NCBI RefSeq assembly: GCF_009730915.1
Contig: NW_024086611.1
Location: 36,445 to 100,444, forward strand
DNA length: 64,000 nucleotides
Direction of reading: 5' to 3'
DNA from: Dioscorea cayenensis subsp. rotundata
Lineage: Eukaryota; Streptophyta; Magnoliopsida; Dioscoreales; Dioscoreaceae
This document shows positions 22,436 to 32,839 of the stretch, piece by piece. The notes below the pieces were generated by a model. It was not told where the DNA came from. It saw only the letters and a program-made list of their open reading frames with translations, and did not search any database. How positions within the stretch are numbered: position 1 is the first letter of the stretch; the number at the start of each line of letters is the position of its first letter. A program made the translations under genes and the position numbers.

Positions 22436-22890
22436 GTGTGCGAGGAAGTATTATCATTAAACCCATTGGATGAGTACTTGGGAGAGCTAGAAAATGAAGA
22501 TCAAGAAGAACCTCACTCTCCTCTTCCAAGTTCCAATTTGAAGTGGCAAATGGAGAAGGTTATGTGCACTAATGCCAAAGAAAAAGAAAAGAAAGATTCA
22601 ATGTTGAAAAAGATTTGGAGGGAGGTTCGGGGAAAGAAGAAGAAAGGTAGTACTCATTCTCATCAAACACCTCAAGAAAAGAAGGTACAATCTTCACCTC
22701 CCTTTGTTCATGAAAAGTGTGAAATTCATTCATTGATGTCTTTGAATTTACCGGGAAGAAACAACAACAATTCAATGATGGCCGGGGGAAATTTCAAACT
22801 ATTCGAGCCCCCATGAGATAAGTAACAAGGTACGTCAAGCTCGTGACGTTAAACAAGCGCTTCTTGGGAGGCAACCCAAGCATTCGGGGG
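22436..22890 (+). pseudogene. Post-protease coding stretch and Athila 3' block
   Basis: An open stretch of about 126 codons, lysine- and glutamate-rich, continues from the protease with no recognisable polymerase motifs. It ends shortly before CGTGACGTTAAACAAGCGC and CTTGGGAGGCAACCC (about 22840-22878), a conserved untranslated block of Athila elements. The direct join implies an internal deletion of pol or a short non-autonomous form. Confidence 0.55.
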
Positions 22891-23164
22891 TTTATTTTCA
22901 TGTTTATGGGTTCTTTGTGTTCATGTTCTTGTTATTTTTCGTATTTTCTTAGAGTTGTTAATTTGAATAAGTCCATGCTCTCATTATTTTGTTTATCATG
23001 ATCATTGTCCATGTGGTTGTTCACTTGATTTTATTGTGGAGTTGCACTTGTTTGGGCTATCATTTTATGTGTTAGATCATAACTTTGAGCCATTATTTCA
23101 TGGTGGAGATGATTTTAGAACCTTTTGTAACCATGGCCATGTGTTTGGAGAAGCAAAGAAGTCT

Positions 23165-23443
23165 TTAAATCATACCTTCGTCCACAGTGAATTTAATTTG
23201 GGATTTTGATCGAGTATGTCCAAGCTTGCCTGGGTGCTTCTTCTCCATGTGTCTGTTGAATGCGTAATATCCTCCGCCCTTACCATGCTTAAATTCTGAA
23301 CCACAATAATTACATTTACCATGTGTTGCAATGCCATCATTATTATACAATTTTGAAAAATGGATTGCTCTCTTGAGTAGGTGTGGGAGTGGAATTATGT
23401 CCAACAATCCTTTTTCCTCTTAAGCATCCACCATGTGAAGCCA
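23165..23443 (-). pseudogene. hAT transposase N-terminus with BED zinc finger
   Basis: The minus strand has ATGGCTTCACATGGTGG at 23443 and, after one frame change, GKCNYCGSEFKHGKGGGYYA followed by FNRHMEKKHPG. CxxC...HxxxxH with the glycine-lysine-glycine run is the BED finger of plant hAT transposases. About 90 residues remain; no dimerisation or catalytic region is present. It could not transpose by itself. Confidence 0.75.
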
Positions 23444-23469
23444 TATTGTAATGTCTAAGGAAAACAATT

Positions 23470-25400
23470 AAAAAAATAACAATATATATATATATATATA
23501 TGTATAAAATTAAACACTAGAAGCAAATATTTACAAGAAAAATACTAGAAGCAAATATTTACAACTAATAATTTCATTCAAGTCTACAAAAATAATTTCA
23601 TGCAAATATTTATAAAAAAAAAACAACTCTATAACTAATAATTTCATTCAAGTCTACAAAAACAATTTCATGCAAATATTTATAAAAAAAAAACTACAAC
23701 TAATAATTTCATTCAAGTCTACCAAAATAATTTCATGCAAATATTTATATATAAAAAAAAACTCTACAACTAATAATTTCATTCAAGTCTACAAAAATAA
23801 TTTCATGCAAATATTTTTTTTTTTAAAAAAAAACAAACTCTACAACTAATAATTTCATTCAAGTCTACAAAAATAATTTCTATGCAAATACTTTAAAAAC
23901 AAGTCTACAAAAACTACAAATAATAATTTTTATGCAATTTTTAAAAGACCACAAGTCTAACTAATAATTAAAATAAATACATCAAGATACAAACTAATAA
24001 TTTTCATTCAAGTCTACAACAATTATTTCATACAAATATTTAGAAAAAAAAGTCTACAAAAACTACAAATAATAATTGCATGCATTTTTTAAAAAACCAC
24101 AAGTGTAAACTAATAATTAAAATAAATATCAACAATACAACTAATAATTTCATTCAAGTTACCAAAATAATTTCATGCAAATATTTATTTTAAAAAAGCC
24201 AAGTCTACAAAAACTACAAATAATAATTTCATGCATTTTTTTTTTAAAAAAAAACTATAGCTCTAAACTAATAATTAAAATAAATATCAAGAATACAACA
24301 AATAATTTCATTCAAGTCTATAACAATTATTTAATGCAAATATTTATAAAAAAAAACAAGTCTACAAAAACTACAAATAATAATTTTATGCATTTTTTTT
24401 AAAAAAAAACACAACTCTAAACTAATAATTAAAATAAATATCAAGAATACAACAAATAATTTCAAACAAGTCTACAACTAATTATTTCATGTAAATATAA
24501 AAAAGTATACCAAAACTACAAATAATAATTTCATGCATTTTTAAAAAAAAACCACAACTCTAAACTAATAATTAAAATAAATATCAAGAATACAACAAAT
24601 AATTTCAATCAAGTCTACAACAATTATTTTATGCAAATATTTAAAAAAAAAAAGTCTACCAAAACTACAAATAATAATTTCATGCATTTTTTCAAAAAAA
24701 ACACAACTCTAAACTAATAATTAAAATAAATATCAAGAATACAACAAATAATTTCATTCAAGTCTACAACAATTATTTCATGCAAATATTTAAAAAGAAA
24801 ACAAGTCTACAAAAACTACAAATAATAATTTTATGCATTTTTTTAAAAAAACCACAACTCTAAACTAATAATTAAAATAAATATCAAGAATACAACTAAT
24901 AATTTCGTTCAAGTCTACAAAAATAATTTCATGCAAATATTTTAAAAAAAATTTACAAAAACTACAAATAATAATTTCATGCTTTTTTTTAAAAAACCAC
25001 AAGTCTAAACTAATAATTAAAATAAATATCATGTCAACTAATAATTTTATTCATGTCTACAAAAATAATTTCATCCAAATCTTTTTATATATATATATAT
25101 ATATATAACAACTCTGCAAAAACTACAAATAATAATTTCATGCATTTTTTTTAAAAAAAAACCACAAGTCTAAATGAATAATTAAAATAAATATATTAAA
25201 AATACAACTAATAATTTCATTCAAGTCTACAACAATTATTTCATACAAATATGTGTTATTAAAAAAAGTCTACAAAACTACAATAATAAATTTCATACAA
25301 TTTTTCTTTTTAAATAAGACAAGCCTACAAAACTACAACTAATAATTTGATGCAATTTTTTTAAAAACACAAGTCTAAACTAATAATTAAAATAAATAAA
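23470..25400. repeat. Long AT-rich tandem array in the hAT 5' region
   Basis: Bases 23525-23890 carry about five copies of a unit of roughly 64 bases built on CTAATAATTTCATTCAAGTC and CATGCAAATATTTA. From about 24000 the unit lengthens to roughly 150-160 bases, adding CTAATAATTAAAATAAATAT and a TGCATTTTTTAAAAAAA segment, repeated about nine times. Copies differ by point changes and poly(A) length. A (TA)n tract lies near 23483. Confidence 0.9.
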
Positions 25401-25629
25401 TCATAACCAACCTTGTTAATTGGCAACCTTCGAAATGAAAGAAATTAAGAGATAATCCAAATTTGCACCACTCCAAGTCTCCAAATCTCCAAGACTCCAA
25501 GTACCAAATTGCAATATTAAAACTTGATAATGTTGAATTGAAATAATTAAACTCCAAAAATTGAAATCCAAAATCTCCCAATTTTACGCCTCGAGACCGA
25601 GATTAAGAGAGAATGAGAAGTAGGAGTTG

Positions 25630-25641
25630 AGAAATAATGAG

Positions 25642-25681
<40 letters not shown>
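25630..25681 (+). repeat. (GA)n microsatellite
   Basis: About 20 uninterrupted GA units. Confidence 0.95.
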
Positions 25682-25682
<1 letters not shown>

Positions 25683-26002
25683 GGAAAAGATTGATAATTG
25701 GAAAAAGCCCAAATAATGTCGGGATGAGGGGATATATAGAAGTTTATAAAAATTTTTAAAAAGTTGACTTTTTTTCAAAATTTAAAACTTTCGAATTTTA
25801 ATCCTCAACCGCTATTATTGGGGACCAACATGTAACACGAGAGAATTGCAAACCCGGTTCCAAACTGGGTCATGGGTAGGGAAAAGACAATCAGTAACCA
25901 GCCCTCGGGTCACTGACCCGGCGGGCTGGTTCTAGCCGGGCCCAGTTTTCAAACTAGCCTGTGCCCACCTCTATGGACCACAACAAGTGGACTTCTTGTA
26001 CT

Positions 26003-26352
26003 CCCCCCTTTTCAAGGCAGCTGTACTCAAACAAATGTGGTTCCATAATAAGAATAATAATTTCTTCTCCCAAAAAATATCTCTGGTTTCCATTTATAAT
26101 AACTGATTTAATTCAACACAACATGCTTAATTAGGCATTCAATTTCTAACGAATCACCTCCAAAGCGTGTATCCTCCCTTTTCCAAGGCAGCTGTACTCT
26201 AACAAATGTGGTTCCAAAAAACAAAAAAGTAGTAATAATAATAATTTCTCCTCCCACAAAAAATCTCTGGTTTCCATTTATAATAACTAATTTAATTCAA
26301 CACAAACATGCTTAAGCATTCCATTTCTAACGAATCACCTCCAAAGCGTATA
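26003..26352 (+). repeat. Tandem duplication upstream of the PPR-DYW gene
   Basis: Copy 1, 26003-26170, and copy 2, 26174-26351, share CAAGGCAGCTGTACTC, TCTCTGGTTTCCATTTATAA and TAACGAATCACCTCCAAAGC. They lie directly before the start of the PPR gene, so its promoter region is doubled. Confidence 0.9.
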
Positions 26353-26473
26353 AATACAAAATAATTAGTCTACCTACGCGCACACACACATCTGTATTAT
26401 TTAAGAATTTATTAAAAATGGTTGATTTTTTTTGGGTGTAGTGTAATAACTGTTAAAACGAACTTCTTAATAA

Positions 26474-26511
<38 letters not shown>
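26474..26511 (+). repeat. (CCG)n microsatellite at the PPR-DYW 5' end
   Basis: About 12 CCG units end seven bases before the chosen ATG at 26518. In frame they would encode poly-alanine, but the upstream frame has no ATG, so it is treated as 5' UTR. Confidence 0.85.
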
Positions 26512-26512
<1 letters not shown>

Positions 26513-26517
26513 AGGAC

Positions 26518-28409
26518 ATGTCGGTTATGTCGGCACCACTGTCATGCATCTCCATCTCCGACAAATGCAACGCAATGCCGGAGCTCCGGCAAGTGCATGC
26601 CCATTTGATCAAATCCAATCTCATCTCCTCCTTCTCCGCCCTGTCCGCTAAGCCCCTCGCATTCCACTCCATCGTTCGATCACTCTCCTCTCAGTCCGAG
26701 AAGCAGCACCTCTCTCTTGTTCTCTACTCCAAAATCCTCTCCTTTTTGGATGATCTCCGTGGTATTGAGTTATTGCTCCCTTCTGTTCTGAAGGTGTGTG
26801 GTATTTTTGTTGGCTTTTTGATGAAGGTCTGCAAATTCATGGCCAGATTTTTGAAAAGGTTGTTTGCAAGATGACCCGTTTGTGGCCAATCTCTTCTCAG
26901 GATGTACTTGGATTGGGGTCAGCTGGAACTCGCCGGACAAGTGCTTGATAAAATGCCAAACAGAGATGTAATATCTTGGAGTTCAATGATTTCAGGCTGT
27001 GTGAAGGTGGGGGATATCAATCTTGCTCGAAAGCTATTCGATGAAATGCCTGATAAGGATGTTGTCGCGTGTAATCTCGATGATTGATGGCCTTATGAAG
27101 TGTGGAATGTGCAAGGATGCTGAGGACTTGTTTGAATGCATGAATGTTAGAGATGTTATTTCTTGGACAGCCATGATTTCTGGTTATGTGCATAATGGCT
27201 GTCCAAATGCAGCAATGGAGCTCTTCAGAAGGATGTTCAATTCCGGTCTTCATCCAGATGTGGTTGCTCTTGTAAATGTGCTCTCTGCCATTGCTGAATT
27301 GGGCTTTTCTGATGAAGGGAGATGGATTCATGCTTATATTCATCGAAGCAACATTAAGTTATCATCAGGGAACATTGGGCCAGCTCTCATTGACATGTAC
27401 TTCAAGTGTGGCCTTGTGAGTGATGCTTTGCAATGCCTTTTAAGAGGCTATGTGATGGTGATGATGGTGGTGGGGCAAGGACAGGGAGTTGGAATTCTAT
27501 GATCTCCGGCCTTAGCGATGCATGGTCTTGGTAAAGAAGCCATTGAAATATTTAACGAAATGGAGAGAAAGGAGGTCAATCCTGATGAAATCACCTTCTT
27601 AGGGACTTCTAAATGCTTGTAGCCACAGCGGTTTAGTCAATGAAGGTGAGTACTACTTCACAGTGATGTGCAGAAAATATAATCTGAAACCAAGCATACA
27701 ACACTATGGTTGCTTGATTGATCTCTACAGCAGAGCTGGCCAGTTTGAAATAACGAAGAAGATCATTGAAGATATGCCCATGAAGCCTGATGCCACTGCA
27801 TGGAAATCCATTCTAAGTGCTTGTGGGAAACACAATTATGTGACAATGGGTGAATATGCTGCCATGAAAGTTATCGAATTGGCACCCGAATGATGCTAGC
27901 TGTTATGTGCTCTTGTCAAATTTATATGCAAAGTCAGGGAATTGGACTGATGTTGAGAGAGTTCGGAAACTGATGAGAGACAAAGGTATCAGAAAGGTTC
28001 CCGGCTGCAGCTCAATGGTGATCAAGGGAAGGTTCATGAGTTTCTTGTTGGGAAGGAGATGGGTGTTGGATGTAGAGCAGTGGTTTTTCCAAATTGAAGG
28101 AAGTTATACATAGATTAAAATTATTCGGATATGAGCCTGATGTGAACCAAGTACTTGTTGATGCTGAAGATGAAGAGAAGGAGAGGTTGCTCAGTGTTCA
28201 CAGCGAGAAGATGGCAATAGCTTTTCGGACTGATAAATTCGGAGAAAGGGGAACCAATGCACATAGTGAAGAACCTGAGGGTTTGCAGTGATTGTCATTC
28301 TTTTAGCAAGCTGGTTTCTAGTGTTTATGAGCATGAGATAATTCTCAGAGACCAGAATAGGTTTCACCATTTCAAAGAAGGTTCATGTTCATGCCATGAC
28401 TATTGGTGA
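26518..28409 (+). pseudogene. PLS-type PPR protein with E and DYW domains (frame disrupted)
   Basis: A single-exon gene of about 630 codons from ATG 26518 (MSVMSAPLSCISISDKCNA) to TGA 28407-28409. PLS repeats include MPNRDVISWSSMISGCVKVG, MNVRDVISWTAMISGYVHNG and CLIDLYSRAGQFE. The E region has CYVLLSNLYAKSGNWTDVER. The DYW domain has [19 protein letters not shown] and ends SCSCHDYW. Such proteins enter plastids or mitochondria and direct C-to-U RNA editing. The frame breaks about nine times (near 26800, 26880, 27075, 27430-27500, 27605, 27890, 28030, 28090, 28255), mostly through one-base changes such as TTAGGGACTTCTAAAT, while the protein between breaks is highly conserved. It is a pseudogene as written, or a real gene with sequence errors. 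Confidence 0.8.
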
Positions 28410-28631
28410 TCAAAATGGAATATATGCACCATTTGGCACAATGAATTTGATGCCAAAGTTGGAATATTTTTACAGAATAATATTTAGTAAATAAATAAAG
28501 AAAAAGACTTTGTTCTTTATCTAGAGTATTTACAGTCCGAATAAAGAAATAAAATCCTCTCTCTCTCTTCTCTCTTCTCGCAAAAGTTTAGATCTTTGAC
28601 CAAGAGGGGAGGAGTGAAGAAGATCGGAGTG

Positions 28632-31178
28632 ATGGCAGTTCCGCCGGCGCGTAGGGTCTCAGCGGCATCGGCGAGGGCACACACGAGAAAGCAGAAGCAG
28701 AGAAACTCAATCTTCTCTCTAGGGTTTGTCTCCTATTCGAATAGATCTTTCGCTTTTTGGATCTTTAATCCTTCGTTTCCAACTGTGGTGTCGTTGGGAG
28801 CGAAAAGGAAGGATTTTTATGCCGCTTTTTCCATTTTTTTCTTACTGTTTTTTAAAGGAAAAGTTGAACTTTTTTTTGCCCAGTTGATCGTTGCTTGGTA
28901 TTGATTTGCTCTGTTGTACTGTTTCCTTTTTGATCGGAAATTAGGAGATTTAAATCAAGGCAAAGAGACATTTTATCTCCTTGAGGATCTGACGAATGAA
29001 CCCTAACTTTGCTTCCTTCTTTTTTTTTTAAGGTGTTTATGGTATGAACAGCAGGAAGAAATGAACTATTAATGCAATACCAGGTTGCTAAATATGAATA
29101 TTGGTATAATGAAGAAACAGTCACTGAGAGATCAAGAAAAAATAGTATCGTAATACAATGTTTTTAGCTCCCTAATGTTGTGATTATTGTTTAGATATAT
29201 AACTTGAAAAAGCAAATTTGGTGTTGTACTGAGGGAAAACTATATTGAGAAAAATTTTTCTTTGCGTTTGCTATTATTTTTCACTCAATGGCAAGTACAC
29301 CATAAAGGACACCCTACAGAGCACCATCTGAATATGAGGGATGTGACTTTCAAAGTTTTTTTTTTTAATTTTCCAATCTTAGTTGTCAGCCGAAGTTGAA
29401 TTGCATTCTGTGTTCTACTTTCAATCATGAACTTATCAGCAATTTCCGTATGTGGGTAACCTTGAAAGTCTTTATTTCTTCCAATCATAGTTTTTGGCTG
29501 AAATCGAATTGCATCCTGTGTTTTTATGTTCAATCAAGAAACTATCAGCAATTTCTATTGGTGGTATTACATAGTGGTTTTATCAGGCAATTCAATTTCC
29601 AGCTCCATATTTCTGCAGACAACTGAATACTCTGTCAAAAAAGCAGACAGTCATTCACTAGAAATATTTCATTGTTCTACCAAATTTTTGTCATGAAGTT
29701 GATTTCATGTCGATCTTTCAGGTTTAATCAGAAAAAAATATTGGCGGTTTTTGCTTGTGGGATTGGCAGCTTGGTTGTATCAGTCAATTCAACCTCCAGT
29801 CCCGAAAAATTTGTGGAACACCGAATGGCCCTCCTGTTACATCACCTAGAATCAAGCTCAAAAGATGGAAGGCATCTCGCATATTTAGAAAGTGGTGTTC
29901 CTAAGGAAAAGGCCAAGTATCAAATTGTTTTCATTCATGGCCTGGATTGCACCAAATCTAATGTGTTTCCTTTCTCCCTGGTAATGTTGAGTTTATCTAT
30001 GTCTTTTACTTTCTAGTTGAGTCTTACTTTTTATCTTCTAAACTTAACAGTTGTGCAGGAAGTGCTCAAGAGTTAGGTACATGTGCTGTCTTTTGACAGA
30101 CCTGGGTATGGAGAGAGTGATCCAAACTTACATCAAACAGTGAAAAAGTATAGCTTTTAGATGTTGAAGAACTTGCTGACTGCAGTTGAAGCTTGGACCG
30201 AAGTTCCATGTTATTGGATTTTCTCTTGGAGGACAGTTAGTTTTGGAGCTGTTTTGAAGTACATCCCCATCGGTATGACTCATATGCTTTCTCTCCTGTC
30301 CTAAAAAGACCACCATTCTTTTCACGGCATTGCAGTGTATTCTTTTCTTCACTTGCATCACTGTGAAATATTTCATTAACATGAGAGAGCTTTATATTTT
30401 TGTCATAAACAAAACCATTTTTGAGCCACTTCTTTCAGGGTGGTGGTAGGCACATACATTAGAAGACTATTGAATATATTTAGTAAAAAGCTTATTGCCT
30501 TTCAGCATATGATTTCTTATTCACTTGCAGGTTTGCAGGAGCGGCTATTGTTGCTCCAATTGCCAATTACTGGTATACACTTACCTGCTAATTTATCTAA
30601 AGAAACTTTTGCTCAACAACCTCCACGTAGATCAGTGGGCGATTAGAGTTGCTCATTATGCCCCTTGGTTAACATTTTGGTGGAACACCCAAAAGTGGTT
30701 CCCTGCATCAAGTGTTTTAGCTCATCGGTCCGACCATCTTGATGCAAAAAGACAAAGAGATATTGTTGTCGGTTGGAAATCGCTTATTCGGTATGGCTAT
30801 TGTTCTGTCATTTTCATTCCTAACTATGAGTATATATCAAATTTATAAGTGAAATCTAAAATCATATTTTGCTGTTTGTTTGGTATTTCAGGAGCAAGTG
30901 AGACAACAAGGAGACTTTCTGTTTCGTCCATCAGGACCTGATCATAAGCTATCAGAAGCGGAGTTTGATCCCATGGATCTAAAAACCCTTTTCCAGCCAA
31001 TGAAGGTTCTGTGCACTTTGTGGCATGGTGCACGCGATATAATAGCTCCGTCTCATTGACGCGGTATTTTGCCGAACAACTCCCATGGATTCACTATCAT
31101 GAGTTACCTGATGCTGGCCATTTGTTCCCACTGGCTGATGACATGAGTGATGCTATCTTAAAGGCACTTCTTGCTTAG
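28632..31178 (+). pseudogene. Alpha/beta-hydrolase of the plant membrane-anchored type (frame disrupted)
   Basis: Five exons: 28632-28723, 29722-29980, 30059-30272, 30531-30790 and 30892-31178, all with GT-AG borders. The N-terminus reads ARRVSAASARAHTRKQKQ, then a hydrophobic anchor (GLAAWLYQSIQPPVPK). The catalytic fold is visible: KYQIVFIHGLDC, LSFDRPGYGESDPN, nucleophile elbow GFSLGGQL and a late histidine in HYHELPDAGHLFP. WNTQKWFPASSV is also typical of this plant family of about 350 residues, whose substrate is unknown. Exons 2 to 5 each contain one or more single-base frame changes, while splice sites and motifs are kept. It is probably a real gene with indel errors; a recent pseudogene is the alternative. 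A CT-rich tract at 28556-28580 lies just before the start. Confidence 0.8.
29344..29572 (+). repeat. Tandem duplication in intron 1 of the hydrolase gene
   Basis: Copies at about 29344-29457 and 29458-29572 share CCAATC...GAATTGCAT, CTGTGTT and ATCAGCAATTTC, with moderate divergence. Confidence 0.75.
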
Positions 31179-31730
31179 AGCTCAGTAGCTCTGATCCTGT
31201 TGTATCTGAGTTTCTTTTTGACTAGTATTTGTGTGTATGTTCAGTTTTTCAGTTCTTTGACTTGATCTTATACTTAAAACTTTCTCATAGCCACCAATCA
31301 GATTTTTGCAGTGATGTAATTCAAGCATTTTCAACCTGATTTTGCTCGTCCGTTTGAATTAACAAGATTGAGCAGATTGTGATGGATGGATGTCGTGATT
31401 TATTTATTCGTATCTGTTAATCAGCCTGATTTTTAAATTTGTGAAATTTTCTGTACCTGTTTATTCAAGTAAACTAAGCAGCTTTGGGTTTTGGTTTAGT
31501 TACCCAAAATACATGTTTCTCTACATCCAAAACCATAACATTAATTCATAAAATGTATAAAATTAGATGATCCTCTGGTAAATCTAAAGGTATTGTATAA
31601 AATTGAATTGAAAGAATACATTAATCAATAGGACAATCATGAAAATGAGAACATAGAAATAGCACCAAGCAGCTAATATTTCATTCGAACTGAGTTGAAG
31701 ACAAGGAGTTTATAACATCTCCTTCGGCTA
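31179..31730. other. Intergenic DNA between convergent genes
   Basis: Holds the 3' region of the hydrolase and the 3' region of the minus-strand gene at 31731. No coding signal is seen. Confidence 0.5.
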
Positions 31731-32035
31731 CTAATGCCTAATGGTGGGGCCTGCTTCATGTAAATTGATCAGTCCCTCGATACATGCCTGAAAAGAGAAG
31801 AAAAATTTACATGTAAAATTTCTAACAACCAACCAGCAGAATAACATGAACACCAGAAGCACACACGGACCTGTTCAGTTATTCCAGTAAGTGGCGAAAA
31901 GATTACTTGTGCAAGACAATCTTCTGCAGGAAAGCAAAAAGGAACAGCAATTGTATATGCCTCCACTGGTGTAACACAAGACATTCTTACAATTTAACAG
32001 TGTGCCTTGGTTGCCATTTCTTCTCACGAGTTGAT
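31731..32035 (-). CDS. Unidentified gene, last two exons
   Basis: On the minus strand an exon ending at 31871 (ACAG|GTCCGT) reads CVTPVEAYTIAVPFCFPAED then CLAQVIFSPLTGITEQ. It splices in phase to 31787-31731, which reads ACIEGLINLHEAGPTIRH and a stop. The upstream exon border is uncertain: an acceptor at 32035 gives a reading with a stop, so an indel or a further splice is needed. A possible earlier exon (LHQLFAQIST) lies near 32690. The protein was not recognised. Consistent splice phase and a non-random sequence support a real gene, but truncation or decay cannot be excluded. Confidence 0.35.
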
Positions 32036-32151
32036 CTAGAAAAACCCTAATAATAGGATACAGGTAAATCTGGTCTTCTAGATAGTGGAATTTGACCGTG
32101 CAGTGCCCTAATTATTCTAACACAGTTCACTCTCCAAAGCAAACTGAAGAA

Positions 32152-32682
32152 AGTAATCAAAAATGCTTTTTGATTTCTAACACAGATAATGAAACATAAG
32201 CTTCCTGACAATGTGGGTGAAATAGCAATGTATTCACTCATACCTAAAAATAAAACCGATTCAACACATTGTTTCCAATTCAACACAAGGTAGTACAAAT
32301 AGAAAGATATACGTGATATATAAAATAAATAAATAAATAAACAAACATATAAGCCACATGACACTTTATGCAGCTTAAATAATAAAATTACCGTCAGTAG
32401 TTTCAGTTATTACAGTAGTTATTAGTAATCAAAAATGCTTTTGATTTCTACTGAATAATGAAACATAAAACAACAGACAATGTAGGTGAAATGGTGGTGT
32501 ATTCATTCTTATACCTACAAAAATGTGTGGATGTGAACTGAAACAGGACAGTGTTTCTAATTCACTACGAGATATAGTACAAAAGAGAAAGATACATGTG
32601 TATAACAAAAAATGAGCCACGTGCACTTTATGCAGCTTAAATTATAAAATTACTGTCACTAGTTTCAGTTATCAACAATACC
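32152..32682. repeat. Tandem duplication, about 272-bp period
   Basis: Copy 1 starts at 32152 and copy 2 at 32424; both begin AGTAATCAAAAATGC and include TTATGCAGCTTAAAT and a TTTCAGTTAT end. Copies differ by small indels, among them a (AAAT)n run in copy 1. Confidence 0.85.
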
Positions 32683-32839
32683 TGTCGATATCTGTGCAAA
32701 TAACTGGTGGAGCTACAAAACAAAAAATTATTATTCAGCTCAACAAGATGATCGGTTCATGTGAGAACAATCAATGGAAGAGAGCTGCAATCCTTGCCTT
32801 CTGATGTGCTCTTTTCTGATATTAACTCAAATTACAAAA

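Larger units (their letters stand above)
18257..22900 (+). mobile_element. Athila-like Ty3/gypsy element lacking reverse transcriptase and integrase
   Basis: Order: 5' LTR, primer-binding site TGGCGCCGTTGCTGGGAG, gag, aspartic protease, then the conserved TTGGGAGGCAACCC block that normally lies after pol. Reverse transcriptase, RNase H and integrase are missing. A 3' LTR is not found; the next DNA is a hAT element. It therefore resembles a non-autonomous derivative or one truncated by deletion. Confidence 0.75.
23165..25975 (-). mobile_element. hAT element, 5' part
   Basis: Read on the minus strand it begins near 25975 with TAGAGGTGGGCACAGG and a GC-rich end, continues with a long tandem array, and reaches a BED-finger exon of a hAT transposase at 23443-23165. 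The exon ends at a plausible donor (GAAG|GTATGA), and the rest of the transposase is missing where the Athila-like element abuts. Confidence 0.65.

Noticed and set aside
23470-25400. CRISPR-like array
   Set aside because: The units are degenerate, AT-rich, without unique spacers, and lie in a plant hAT element.
26422-26517. N-terminal poly-alanine extension of the PPR-DYW protein
   Set aside because: The frame upstream has no ATG; the alanines come from (CCG)n. The ATG at 26518 gives a normal PPR start.
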